Shown one piece after another: positions 25,052-33,987 of a stretch of 64,000 nt of DNA. The position numbers and the translations under genes are program-made. Under the pieces are notes generated by a model. The model did not search any database and was not told the DNA's origin. It worked only from the letters and a program-made list of their open reading frames with translations. Every line of letters starts with the position of its first letter. The stretch's first letter is position 1. The stretch is from Geobacter sp. DSM 9736 (lineage in GTDB: Bacteria; Desulfobacterota; Desulfuromonadia; Geobacterales; Geobacteraceae): contig NZ_LT896716.1 of assembly GCF_900187405.1 (NCBI RefSeq), positions 682,001 through 746,000 on the forward strand. Direction: 5' to 3'.

Positions 25052-26845
25052 GTGGCCACACGCATCAAAATCATTCCCGAACAGCTTGCCAACAAGATCG
25101 CAGCCGGAGAGGTCGTGGAGCGTCCGGCCTCCGTCATCAAGGAACTGGTGGAGAATTCCCTCGATTCCGGCTGTTCCGAGATAATCGTCGAAATAGAGGG
25201 AGGCGGAAAGAAGCTCATTCGCGTCACCGATGACGGGAGCGGGATGTCCAGGGAAGACGCGCTGCTGGCCCTTGAGAGACATGCCACCAGCAAGATTTCC
25301 AGCGATGCCGACCTTTTCAGCCTCACCACACTCGGGTTCCGGGGGGAAGCGTTACCCTCAATCGCGTCGGTCTCCCGTTTGACACTAGCGACATGCGAGC
25401 GAGCAAAGATCGAAGGTACCGAGATCTACGCCGAAGGGGGGAAGATCAGGGAAGTGAAGGCCTGCGGCATGGCTGCCGGAACTGTCATCTCCGTTCGTAA
25501 CCTCTTCTTCAACACTCCGGCGCGACTCAAGTTCATGAAGAGCGTGGATACGGAGGCGGGTCATGTAGCCGAGCTCCTGACGAGGCTCGCTCTCTCCCGC
25601 CCAGAGATCCGTTTCACTTACCTGAATGACGGAAGAACAGTTTTTGCCGTCGGAAAATCGGAACTACGCCACCGGGCGACGACCCTTCTGGGCAGGCAAC
25701 TTGCCTCAGCGCTTTATCCAGTGGAACATCAGGGCAGTGCAGGTTCGGTAAGAGGTCTCATTGCCAGTCCCGGGTCCAGCCGCTCTTCTTCATCGGGCAT
25801 CTATACCTACATCAATGGGCGCTACATCCGTGATCGGGTCGTGCAGCACGCGATACTTCAGGGTTACAGGAATTGCCTGGAAAAGGGGCGATATCCCGTG
25901 GTGGTACTCTTCATCGATGTCCCTGCCGAGGAGGTGGATGTAAACGTCCATCCGACGAAACATGAGGTCCGCTTCCGCGAACAGGCCCGGGTTCACGATC
26001 TGATTCTCAACGCGGTGGAAACTGTCCTGCGGGATACACCATGGGTGCCACGGGATGCGACAAGAAGTCCGTTCCCCCTACCACTCATGAAATCGACCCA
26101 GGCGGCCGAGGCCCGGGTAGCCGAAGTAAGGGAATCTCTCGCGGTTTATCAGCCCTCTCTTCAAGCGCCCCTACCGCCTGCGGTACCGGTTCAGCGGCAA
26201 CAGTCCGTGATGCCGTCATGCTCCGGCACCGAAGCGCTCCCCAGCCAGCTGGATAGCAAGGCTTTTTTCCGGGGGCTCACTATCATCGGGCAGTTCAATG
26301 CAGCCTACATACTCTGTCAGCGCGATACCGACCTTATCATCATCGATCAGCATGCGGCTCACGAGCGGGTGGCCTTCGAAAGCCTGAAGCGGCAGTTTGC
26401 TTCAAATGCAGTAGAGGGGCAGGGGCTTCTCTTTCCCCACACTGTCGAATTATCCCCCGGTGAGGCGTCAGCCATTGGAGAGCATGCGGCAGATCTGGCG
26501 CAGATTGGTTATGACGTGGAGCACTTCGGTGGTGCGACCTGGATAGTCAAAAGCGTTCCCCGACTTTTAGCTGATCGCGATTACCTGCGCTCCCTCCGGG
26601 ATATTCTGGAGGAGCTGCAAAGTTTCGGAAAGAGCCGCGCTTTTTCTGAGGTAGTAGAGGATATCCTTGCCCGTATCGCGTGCCACAGCGTCGTCAGAGG
26701 CTCCCACCCACTTTCGGAAGCTCAGATCCGGGCGCTCCTCGGTCAGATGGACGATACTGATTTCTCCGCTACCTGCCCGCACGGTCGTCCGGTTTTCCGC
26801 ACCCTGGCGCTTTCCGAGCTGGAACGGATGTTCAATCGTACATGA
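25052..26845 (+). CDS. mutL: DNA mismatch repair protein MutL
   Basis: A 597-residue protein. The GHKL ATPase is complete: KELVENSLDSG, RVTDDGSGM, RHATSKI and LGFRGEALPS. The C-terminal domain carries the endonuclease signature DQHA(X)2E(X)4E as DQHAAHERVAFE, and the late conserved CPHGRP (ATCPHGRPVFRTLALSELE), so this is the nicking type of MutL found in bacteria without MutH. Start is a GTG with GAGG nearby. Its stop overlaps the miaA start by four bases (ATGA). Confidence 0.96.
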   Translation: MATRIKIIPEQLANKIAAGEVVERPASVIKELVENSLDSGCSEIIVEIEGGGKKLIRVTDDGSGMSREDALLALERHATSKISSDADLFSLTTLGFRGEALPSIASVSRLTLATCERAKIEGTEIYAEGGKIREVKACGMAAGTVISVRNLFFNTPARLKFMKSVDTEAGHVAELLTRLALSRPEIRFTYLNDGRTVFAVGKSELRHRATTLLGRQLASALYPVEHQGSAGSVRGLIASPGSSRSSSSGIYTYINGRYIRDRVVQHAILQGYRNCLEKGRYPVVVLFIDVPAEEVDVNVHPTKHEVRFREQARVHDLILNAVETVLRDTPWVPRDATRSPFPLPLMKSTQAAEARVAEVRESLAVYQPSLQAPLPPAVPVQRQQSVMPSCSGTEALPSQLDSKAFFRGLTIIGQFNAAYILCQRDTDLIIIDQHAAHERVAFESLKRQFASNAVEGQGLLFPHTVELSPGEASAIGEHAADLAQIGYDVEHFGGATWIVKSVPRLLADRDYLRSLRDILEELQSFGKSRAFSEVVEDILARIACHSVVRGSHPLSEAQIRALLGQMDDTDFSATCPHGRPVFRTLALSELERMFNRT

Positions 26846-27840
26846 GCATGAGCCAAAACTCGTCAACTGCTCCTGAGGTAAAGCTCGTCATCCTCCTCGG
26901 GCCGACTGCATCGGGGAAGACCGAGCTGGCACTGCGCCTTGCTCAACGCTGTGGCGGTGAGATAGTCAACGCTGATTCGATGCAGGTGTACCGTGGGATG
27001 GACATAGGCACTGCAAAGCCCTCTAGCGAACAGATGGAGCTGGTGCCTCACCATCTGATCGATATAGCCACTCCTGACATGAATTTCTCGGCGGCAGATT
27101 TTCGTGAAGCGGCTGCCAAAGCCATCGAGGAGATAACCGGGCGCGGCTCTCCCGTATTTCTCGTGGGCGGTACCGGTCTTTATCTGAGGGCACTTCTCCA
27201 GGGGCTTGTGGATTCCCCACCTGGAAATGAAGATATTAGATCCGAGCTGAACGCACTCGCTGAACGGGAAGGGAAGGAGGCTATGCTTCGCCGCTTGTCG
27301 CAGGTCGATCCGTTTACGGCCGCCCGCCTTCATGTCAATGATCAGGTTCGGATCATAAGGGCTCTGGAGGTCTACTGCCAGACGGGACGCCCCATCTCCG
27401 AGTACCGGGACATACACCGCTTTTCAGGGAATTATTATCGATGCCTTAAACTGGGGATCGACGTAGAGAGGCAGGAGCTCTATCGGAGGATCGAGTCACG
27501 GGTCGATGAGATGTTCGACCGGGGCCTCATCGGCGAGGTCGAGCGGCTGCTTCATGCCGGTTATTCGTCCGACCAGAAATCCATGAGGTCCATCGGCTAT
27601 CGGCAAGTCTGTGCCTTCCTGAATGGAGAGTACGGATTGGAGGAGGCGGTGAGGCTCGTAAAGCGCGATACCAGGCGTTACGCCAAGCGGCAGATGACCT
27701 GGTTCCGCACGGACCCTGAAATTAAATGGGTTGAATATCCCCGTAACTTTGATACTATTTGTTGCAATGTGATTGATTTTTTATCAAAAGGAGAGGGTTA
27801 TGCCAAAAGCACCATTCAACATCCAGGACCAGTACCTTAA
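26842..27840 (+). CDS. miaA: tRNA dimethylallyltransferase MiaA
   Basis: A 332-residue protein. P-loop GPTASGKT at about residue 20, then NADSMQVYRGMDIGTAKP, the segment PHHLIDI, and GGTGLYLRALLQG are all family signatures. It adds an isopentenyl-type group to A37 of tRNAs reading UNN codons, using dimethylallyl diphosphate (ispA and dxs, which feed that pathway, lie at the far end of the window). It starts inside the mutL stop and its end overlaps the hfq start by 41 bases, so mutL-miaA-hfq form one operon as in many proteobacteria. Confidence 0.96.
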   Translation: MSMSQNSSTAPEVKLVILLGPTASGKTELALRLAQRCGGEIVNADSMQVYRGMDIGTAKPSSEQMELVPHHLIDIATPDMNFSAADFREAAAKAIEEITGRGSPVFLVGGTGLYLRALLQGLVDSPPGNEDIRSELNALAEREGKEAMLRRLSQVDPFTAARLHVNDQVRIIRALEVYCQTGRPISEYRDIHRFSGNYYRCLKLGIDVERQELYRRIESRVDEMFDRGLIGEVERLLHAGYSSDQKSMRSIGYRQVCAFLNGEYGLEEAVRLVKRDTRRYAKRQMTWFRTDPEIKWVEYPRNFDTICCNVIDFLSKGEGYAKSTIQHPGPVP

Positions 27841-28024
27841 CCAGTCGCGCAAGGAGAGGATCAAGATAATCGTGAACCTCATGTCCGGCGCCAAGATGGA
27901 AGGGTACATCAAGTCCTTCGATAACTTCTCCGTGCTTATGGAGGTACAGGGCGACATCCTCATTTACAAGCATGCCATTTCCACCATTACCTCCGCCGAC
28001 GGTACTTTCAAGCTCCATCAGTAA
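27800..28024 (+). CDS. hfq: RNA chaperone Hfq
   Basis: A 74-residue Sm-like protein: PFNIQDQYLNQSRKE, then NLMSGAKMEGYIKSFDNFSV and the Sm2 motif YKHAISTI. The hexamer matches small RNAs to mRNAs. The true start is the ATG at 27800, with AAAGGAGAGGGTT ahead of it; the frame runs further upstream but only inside miaA. It lacks the long C-terminal tail of the enterobacterial form. Confidence 0.97.
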   Translation: MPKAPFNIQDQYLNQSRKERIKIIVNLMSGAKMEGYIKSFDNFSVLMEVQGDILIYKHAISTITSADGTFKLHQ

Positions 28025-28050
28025 TCACTCCAGTTCAGGGGGAGACATCG

Positions 28051-28082
28051 CCGGGAGCGCTTCTAGCGCTTCCGGTTTTATT
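28051..28082 (+). terminator. Terminator after hfq
   Basis: CCGGGAGCGC (28051-28060) pairs with GCGCTTCCGG (28066-28075) with one non-Watson-Crick pair, followed by TTTTATTTT. It closes the mutL-miaA-hfq operon. Confidence 0.85.
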
Positions 28083-28109
28083 TTATCGGGTCCAAGAAGG
28101 TGGCGGTGA

Positions 28110-29438
28110 ATGACAGGTTTGACGGTAGAGAAGGTGATTCCGGGGAGTATCGCAGAGGAATTGGAAATAGAAACGGGGGACAGGCTTCTCGCGATCAATG
28201 GTCATCGCCTTCGCGACATCATCGACTACAATTACTTTACGGTGGAAGATGAACTGCTCCTGGAGGTCCAAAAGCCTGACGGAGAGGTGTGGGAGATGGA
28301 GGTCGAGAAGGGGGAGGACGAGTCACTCGGTCTGATCTTCCCACCCCCCAGGCCCCTGCGTTGCGGCAACAAGTGCATATTCTGCTTCGTACATCAGCTT
28401 CCCCGGGGGTTGCGTCCTCCTTTGTACGTCAAGGATGAGGATTACCGCCTTTCCTTTCTTTACGGAAATTACGTAACACTTGCCAACATCCGCCGCACCG
28501 ACATCCTGAGGATAAAGGAGCAGCGGCTTTCCCCCCTCTATGTCTCGGTCCATGCCACCGATCCGCATCTGCGGGAGAAGCTTCTGGGGAAAAAAGCTAT
28601 CATCCCCATACTTGAGATCATGACGGATCTTGCTGGTGCAGGCATAACCATGCACACACAGGTCGTGCTCTGTCCAGGGGTCAATGATGGCCACGCTCTG
28701 GATCGGACGGTTGAAGACCTTGCCGCTCTTTACCCACGGGTTGCTTCTCTGGCCGTGGTGCCGGTGGGTATGACGAGGCATAGACGCGGGCTGCCTCTTT
28801 TGCAGCCCGTGACAGAAGAGTACGCCCGATCTTTTCTGGAGATCTGGCAGCCTCGGGCGTCTGACCTCCACAACCGGCTCGGCGAGCCGTTCCTTTTCCT
28901 GGCGGACGAGTTTTTTCTCAAGGCGGGTATGCCATTTCCCACGGTGGCTGAATACGGCGACTTTCCACAATTGGAGAACGGGGTGGGCATGATACCGCTT
29001 TTCGTTGAGGAAGCGGAGGAGGTGGTTGCTGCAGCCAAGCCTCTTCCCGCAATGAAGGTAACCGTCGTGACGGGAATGTCGCCCCTCCCTTTTCTCGAAA
29101 ACTTCCTTTCCGCCTTGTCCCGAAAGACAGGTGCAGAACTTACCGCCATCGGAATAGAAAATGTTCTCTTTGGGGAGAGCGTTACGGTCACGGGGCTTGT
29201 ATCTGGAAAAGACATAATTGCAGGTCTTTCCGGTAGGGAGACTGGTGATCTGATACTCGTTCCCGACGTGATGGTGAAAGAGGGAGAGGGGGTCCTGCTG
29301 GACGATCTGTCCGTTGATGACCTGCAGCGGGGGCTGGGAAAGGAAGTTGCCATAGTGGAAGCATCTCCATCCGGACTGTATCGGGCACTGGTCCAGTACG
29401 GGTCCCGCCGCGCATCCCCACCTGATAGCAGTTCATGA
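28110..29438 (+). CDS. DUF512-family PDZ/radical-SAM iron-sulfur protein
   Basis: A 442-residue protein. An N-terminal PDZ-like domain (TVEKVIPGSIAEELEIETGD, then LLAINGHRLRDIIDY) leads into a radical-SAM-type cysteine motif CGNKCIFCFVHQLP (CX3CX2C, near residue 86) and a TIM-barrel-like body (SPLYVSVHATDPHLREKLLG). The DUF512 C-terminal domain follows (residues about 225-430). The reaction is not known for this family. The stop overlaps the next gene by four bases (ATGA), so it is cotranscribed with the tRNA nucleotidyltransferase family gene. Family call is firm, function is not. Confidence 0.88.
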   Translation: MTGLTVEKVIPGSIAEELEIETGDRLLAINGHRLRDIIDYNYFTVEDELLLEVQKPDGEVWEMEVEKGEDESLGLIFPPPRPLRCGNKCIFCFVHQLPRGLRPPLYVKDEDYRLSFLYGNYVTLANIRRTDILRIKEQRLSPLYVSVHATDPHLREKLLGKKAIIPILEIMTDLAGAGITMHTQVVLCPGVNDGHALDRTVEDLAALYPRVASLAVVPVGMTRHRRGLPLLQPVTEEYARSFLEIWQPRASDLHNRLGEPFLFLADEFFLKAGMPFPTVAEYGDFPQLENGVGMIPLFVEEAEEVVAAAKPLPAMKVTVVTGMSPLPFLENFLSALSRKTGAELTAIGIENVLFGESVTVTGLVSGKDIIAGLSGRETGDLILVPDVMVKEGEGVLLDDLSVDDLQRGLGKEVAIVEASPSGLYRALVQYGSRRASPPDSSS

Positions 29439-30736
29439 AGGTCGATCTGGCGCAAATATTTCCGCGTGAACATTTTCCTAGTGTTCGCCAGCTGGCGGCT
29501 GAAGTGGGGGGGGGCGTGTTTCTTGTGGGGGGGGCACTGCGCGACCATTTTTCCGGGAAAGCGGTAAAGGACCTGGACCTGGCAGTCGGACACGATGTTG
29601 CCGAAGTTCTTCCTGCTCTCCTGGCGGGTCGTCTTGACGGCAGTTTTTTCTCGCTTGATGAAAAACGGCGGCAGTCGCGGGTTGTCATCGGTAGGAAGGG
29701 GAATCCTCTGACCTATGACATTGCTCCTCTACAGGGATCGATAACCGAAGATCTCTTCCGGCGCGACTTTACTGTCAATGCAATGGCAGTCGAGGTGACC
29801 GGCTCATCTGCTGAAGTCATAGATCCGTTGAGAGGTATCGATGACTTGCGTAGGGGTGAGTTGCGGGTCTGTTCAGACTCGGCATTCAGGGATGACCCGC
29901 TGCGGCTGCTGCGAGCCTTCCGGCTCAAAGCCGAAGGTGGGTACCGTATGTCGAATGAGACACGAAAACTCGTCGAAGAATCGGCGGCTTTAATCTCCTC
30001 GGTAGCAGCGGAGCGGGTACGGGATGAGATTTTCAAAATGCTCGCAATGCCGGGAGTCTCTTCATCTCTTTTCGATATGCGCGATGCGGGGCTGGCGGAG
30101 CACATTTTTCAATTCGGTTCCCAGAGCATAAACGGCCCAGTGTGGACCCAAGGCGTGACTGTGGCGGGGGCGCTGGAAGGACTATTCCTTCGGCTTCACG
30201 AAACTTTGCCGGAGCACGCAGAGGCACTTGAGAAATATCTTGCACAGGATCTCGAAGGCGGAGTCGTGAGATCTTCAGTTTTAAAACTGGCACCCGTTGT
30301 GGCTTCAGCAGGGAGCGGCTCGGTGACAGCTGCCGCCAAACGATTCGTGTTCGGGAAAAAGACGGAGCGAGTACTGACGAGCCTTGTGGAGCGCTTGCCG
30401 GGGGACATAACGCCGACAACCAGGGCAACGTACCGCTATTTTGCCGACAATCCAGCTGCGGTGGAGCTTCTGCTGCTAAATTTCGCGCAAGGAGAGCTGA
30501 CGCTGCAGCGTTTGCGGGTATTCCTTGATTACATCTTCGGTGATGTTCAAGCGGAACGGCAGGAGCTGCTGTCGGGAGAGGAAATAATGCAGCTGACAGG
30601 AGTGCCTCAAGGACCTGAAGTCGGCAGAATTATCAATGAGGTCAGAGACGCTGAGCGTGCAGGGGTGATTCACGACAAGGCTGATGCCGTAGCTTTTGTC
30701 AAAAATAGAGTTGACAAGCATACGACTCTAATATAA
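29435..30736 (+). CDS. tRNA nucleotidyltransferase / poly(A) polymerase family protein
   Basis: A 433-residue class II nucleotidyltransferase. Motifs: VFLVGGALRDHF near residue 27-38, VKDLDLAVG with two catalytic Asp, RRDFTVNAMAVEV, and DDPLRLLRAFRLKAE, in the order of CCA-adding enzymes and PcnB. The C-terminal half is more divergent. Geobacter is known to split CC-adding, A-adding and poly(A) roles between separate family members, so I do not assign which. Two tRNA genes follow directly, which may be coincidence. Confidence 0.88.
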   Translation: MKVDLAQIFPREHFPSVRQLAAEVGGGVFLVGGALRDHFSGKAVKDLDLAVGHDVAEVLPALLAGRLDGSFFSLDEKRRQSRVVIGRKGNPLTYDIAPLQGSITEDLFRRDFTVNAMAVEVTGSSAEVIDPLRGIDDLRRGELRVCSDSAFRDDPLRLLRAFRLKAEGGYRMSNETRKLVEESAALISSVAAERVRDEIFKMLAMPGVSSSLFDMRDAGLAEHIFQFGSQSINGPVWTQGVTVAGALEGLFLRLHETLPEHAEALEKYLAQDLEGGVVRSSVLKLAPVVASAGSGSVTAAAKRFVFGKKTERVLTSLVERLPGDITPTTRATYRYFADNPAAVELLLLNFAQGELTLQRLRVFLDYIFGDVQAERQELLSGEEIMQLTGVPQGPEVGRIINEVRDAERAGVIHDKADAVAFVKNRVDKHTTLI

Positions 30737-30752
30737 GTTTTACAGGCTTCTC

Positions 30753-30827
<75 letters not shown>

Positions 30828-30939
30828 AGCTATAAAGTTCAGGAAGCCTCCTTGGGATTCCTTCAATGCTTTGATGTCAGGTTTATAGTTGTACTTTGCA
30901 GCAAAATGTATTAAAAGATCATCTTCATCAGCAATTTCT

Positions 30940-31016
<77 letters not shown>

Positions 31017-31022
31017 GTCAAA

Positions 31023-31055
31023 GACCATGAGTTCAAGCTCATGGTCTTTTTTTTT
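31023..31055 (+). terminator. Terminator after the tRNA pair
   Basis: GACCATGAG (31023-31031) pairs with CTCATGGTC (31038-31046), followed by nine T. A strong intrinsic terminator a few bases after the tRNA-Asp CCA. Confidence 0.95.
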
Positions 31056-31207
31056 GGTAACTGCTTTTGATGCTCCTGTCCCCCCTTTCCTTGACTTCGC
31101 GCAATCAAATCGTTTAGACTTGGTTTCGCTGCGACTAATGATTTTAAGTGCGTAAAACCACCCTTCGAGCGTCCATCTTTGCTGCTGTTCGGGAAGGAAC
31201 TGACCCG

Positions 31208-31936
31208 TTGAAAGCCATCGTTGTAATTCCAACCTATAACGAACGAGACAATATAGAGAACCTGGTTCAAGAGGTTCTTGCGCAGCATCCGGACATTCAT
31301 GTTCTCATTGTCGATGACAACTCTCCCGATGGCACCGGCATCATGGCGGACCGTTTGGCTTCGGAGAACAAGCGGGTTCGCGTAATCCATCGCGAAGGCA
31401 AACTTGGATTGGGCTCCGCTTATAGACGTGGATTTCAGGAAGCACTGACTCTCGGAGCTGACTTCATCATTGAGATGGATGCAGATTTTTCGCATGATCC
31501 CGCAATGCTCCCTAGATTTATCGAGAAAATGCAGCAGTATGACCTGGTTATCGGTTCGCGGTACCTCAATGGCGTGAGCGTAGTTAACTGGCCATTGCGA
31601 CGCCTTATGCTTAGCTACTTTGCCAGCATCTATACACGGGTCATAACCGGCTTGCGCATTTCAGACTGTACCAGTGGTTTCAAGTGCTTCAGCAGAAGGG
31701 TGATTCAAGCAATCGACCTGAACAATATAAAGTCTGATGGCTATTCGTTTCAGATAGAGATGAATTACAGGTGTATGGAAAAAGGGTTTCGCATAGGGGA
31801 GATACCCATAATATTCATAGACCGCCATGCAGGGAGTTCCAAGATGTCGAAACGGATCGTTCGGGAAGCCGTGGTAATGGTGTGGAAACTTAAACTGGGG
31901 TCTATTTTCAGGAAATGCCTTCCGGAGCGGGGGTGA
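31208..31936 (+). CDS. Polyprenol-phosphate mannosyltransferase-like GT2 glycosyltransferase
   Basis: A 242-residue GT-A enzyme resembling dolichol/polyprenol-phosphate mannose synthase (DPM1-like). It begins with KAIVVIPTYNERDNIENLV; the donor-binding motifs are VDDNSPDGTG and EMDADFSHDP (the DxD region), followed by VIGSRYLNG, and RISDCTSGFKCFSRR is typical of the DPM1 group. It lacks a transmembrane extension and should act at the inner membrane face, transferring a sugar from NDP-sugar to a lipid carrier. The TTG at 31208 is chosen because it opens exactly at the fold's first strand with AAGGA upstream; the GTG at 31148 is an alternative. It heads a gene row leading into the cytochromes. 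Confidence 0.85.
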   Translation: MKAIVVIPTYNERDNIENLVQEVLAQHPDIHVLIVDDNSPDGTGIMADRLASENKRVRVIHREGKLGLGSAYRRGFQEALTLGADFIIEMDADFSHDPAMLPRFIEKMQQYDLVIGSRYLNGVSVVNWPLRRLMLSYFASIYTRVITGLRISDCTSGFKCFSRRVIQAIDLNNIKSDGYSFQIEMNYRCMEKGFRIGEIPIIFIDRHAGSSKMSKRIVREAVVMVWKLKLGSIFRKCLPERG

Positions 31937-31937
31937 A

Positions 31938-32123
31938 ATGATTCACGAGGGTTGGGCTTTTGTATGCGTTACCTGTTTCTGGGGCTGGATAGTCGCGACT
32001 GCCGGGTTCATCATCAAATCCTTCTCCGGAAGGGATACCTTCAACGGCAGACCCGCAGCTCTTTGGGGAACGATCATAGTGCTGTTTTACTGTCTATGGG
32101 TTACGGGGATGCTCAATTCCTGA
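31938..32123 (+). CDS. Small two-helix membrane protein
   Basis: A 61-residue protein with two hydrophobic segments (WAFVCVTCFWGWIVATAGFI and ALWGTIIVLFYCLWVTGML), separated by a polar loop. GGAGCGGGGGTGAA precedes the ATG, which begins two bases after the glycosyltransferase stop. I recognise no family. Tight coupling to both neighbours suggests a role with the glycosyltransferase or the lipoprotein. Confidence 0.65.
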   Translation: MIHEGWAFVCVTCFWGWIVATAGFIIKSFSGRDTFNGRPAALWGTIIVLFYCLWVTGMLNS

Positions 32124-32136
32124 TCCCGGAGAAGTT

Positions 32137-33171
32137 ATGCCATTGAGATTCTTTTTATTCTGCTCAATATCACTGCTTCTTACCGGATGTCTCCGAGTTC
32201 CCCCGCTTGAGCTTCGTGATTCGCGATTCACTCTTGCCTGGCCTTCTCCCCCTGATCCTCCACGCATCGTGTACCTCCGTGCAATAGCGCATCCTGATGA
32301 AGTTTTGCCTGAAAAGGGGAAGGTCCAGAATCTTATGGATACAATAACCGGCGACAGCCGGCTGAAGACCGAGATCGGTACTCCCTACGGTATAGCGACC
32401 GACAGCAAAGGGGGCTTGTACGTCGCAGATTCGTCAGCGGGAATCGTTCACCGTTATGATCTTCTCCGCCGGGAGGTATCGATAATAAGCCATGCCGGTG
32501 ACCAGTTGCTGGCCACTCCGGTCGGAGTAGCGGTCGATGGCGAAGACCGTCTTTTTGTGACCGATTCTCGCCTTGCAAAAGTCTTTATATTTTCCAGATC
32601 TGGAGAATTTCTCAAGGAACTGTCCGGTGAAAAGGATTTTAAACGTCCAGCCGGAATAGCAATCAATGTACGTGGTGAAAAATATGTAGTCGATGTCCTT
32701 GGTAATACCATCTACGTTTTCGGGAAGGACGACCGCTTCATGGGCGAGTTTCCCAGGAAAGGCAGTGGTATCGACCTTGCTTCTCCCACCAACGTTGCCG
32801 TAGACTCTGCAAACAATGTCTATGTAACCGACACGATGAACTTCGCCGTGCGTGTATACGATCATGAGGGCAACTTCCTATCCACCATTGGTGAGATAGG
32901 CGATGGTCCGGGCTCGTTTTCCCGCCCTAAAGGTGTCGCGGTAGACAGTGATGGACATGTATATGTCGTTGATGCATCCCATGATAACTTTCAGATATTC
33001 GACAGGCAGGGGAGGTTGCTCCTCTTTGTCGGAAAAAGCGGAAGGGGTGCCGGGGAGTTCTTCTTGCCCAGCGGGATTCATATTGATGGTAAAGATCGTA
33101 TCTTCATAGCCGATAGTTTTAACCACCGGATTCAGTTGTTTCAGTATTTGAAAGAAGGTGGCAAGCCGTGA
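32137..33171 (+). CDS. NHL-repeat lipoprotein
   Basis: A 344-residue lipoprotein: lipobox LLTGC with Cys at residue 18, then about six NHL repeats (for example GIATDSKGGLYVADSSAGIV and later GVAVDSDGHVYVVDASHDNF) that should form one 6-bladed propeller. In Geobacter such lipoproteins often sit beside multiheme cytochromes. The stop overlaps the cytochrome start (ATGA at 33168). It is probably outer-membrane-attached; whether it binds a cytochrome is inference from the tight coupling. Confidence 0.85.
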   Translation: MPLRFFLFCSISLLLTGCLRVPPLELRDSRFTLAWPSPPDPPRIVYLRAIAHPDEVLPEKGKVQNLMDTITGDSRLKTEIGTPYGIATDSKGGLYVADSSAGIVHRYDLLRREVSIISHAGDQLLATPVGVAVDGEDRLFVTDSRLAKVFIFSRSGEFLKELSGEKDFKRPAGIAINVRGEKYVVDVLGNTIYVFGKDDRFMGEFPRKGSGIDLASPTNVAVDSANNVYVTDTMNFAVRVYDHEGNFLSTIGEIGDGPGSFSRPKGVAVDSDGHVYVVDASHDNFQIFDRQGRLLLFVGKSGRGAGEFFLPSGIHIDGKDRIFIADSFNHRIQLFQYLKEGGKP

Positions 33172-33959
33172 AATGGATTATCAGATGCTCGGCCGCTGTT
33201 TTCGCATTGACTGTTTCCGTTTCCAACGGCGGAGCGGCGGGCCCGAAGATATCCGACATGACAGGCGGGAACAAGCATAACCTGTCTTCATTAAATACAA
33301 ACGTTACGTATAAAGCCGATCCAAGCGATCCACGCGGCCGTGAGATATGCATCTTCTGCCACACACCGCACAATTCCCGCCCGCAAACAACCCTCTGGAA
33401 CAGAAAGGACCCTACTGCCACCTTCGGACACTATTCATCGTCTACGCTCGTCATAAGTCGTGCGGGTGTTCCCTCCAGTTATGGGGAGCCGACGGGATCG
33501 TCGAGGCTGTGCCTCAGTTGCCACGATGGCGTTACGGCAGGTGGTGTTTCACTCGGGGACATACTGACTGGCGGACCGATCAACATGGGAGCGAATGACA
33601 GGATAACCGGCCGAGCCCTTTTCGATGCGGAAAAGATCCGGTCAGGCCATCACCCGGTCTCCTTTGTGTACAATGCTGCAGTTTTGAACGCAATTCAAAG
33701 TGATCCGGTCAAGGCTGCGGAGAGCTACTCACTGCCGACCCTTCCACAGGTCAAGCTCGATCGGGAAGAACGGATGCAGTGCACCACTTGCCACAACCCA
33801 CATCAGAACCAGTCGACCGAGGAGGTATATACAATTCCGCCCAATAACGGTCGAAAAATAGCTCCATTCTGGGTCTATGGTGCGACGGGCAATGCGATAA
33901 CCGATCATGATGCTGTTTGTCTTACTTGCCATAATCTGACCTCTTCGCCTTTCCGGTAA
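33168..33959 (+). CDS. Exported tetraheme c-type cytochrome
   Basis: A 263-residue protein with a signal sequence and four CXXCH motifs, Cys at residues 61, 115, 205 and 251 (CIFCH, CLSCH, CTTCH, CLTCH). It shares the phrase CHTPHNS..., a TLWNRKDPTATF segment, CLSCHDGVTAG and HHPVSFVYN with the cytochrome at 20195. Translation is coupled to the NHL lipoprotein by a four-base overlap. A role in periplasmic or outer-membrane electron transfer is expected. Confidence 0.9.
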   Translation: MKWIIRCSAAVFALTVSVSNGGAAGPKISDMTGGNKHNLSSLNTNVTYKADPSDPRGREICIFCHTPHNSRPQTTLWNRKDPTATFGHYSSSTLVISRAGVPSSYGEPTGSSRLCLSCHDGVTAGGVSLGDILTGGPINMGANDRITGRALFDAEKIRSGHHPVSFVYNAAVLNAIQSDPVKAAESYSLPTLPQVKLDREERMQCTTCHNPHQNQSTEEVYTIPPNNGRKIAPFWVYGATGNAITDHDAVCLTCHNLTSSPFR

Positions 33960-33987
33960 AGCTGAGGCTGCTCGGAGCACAGATTCG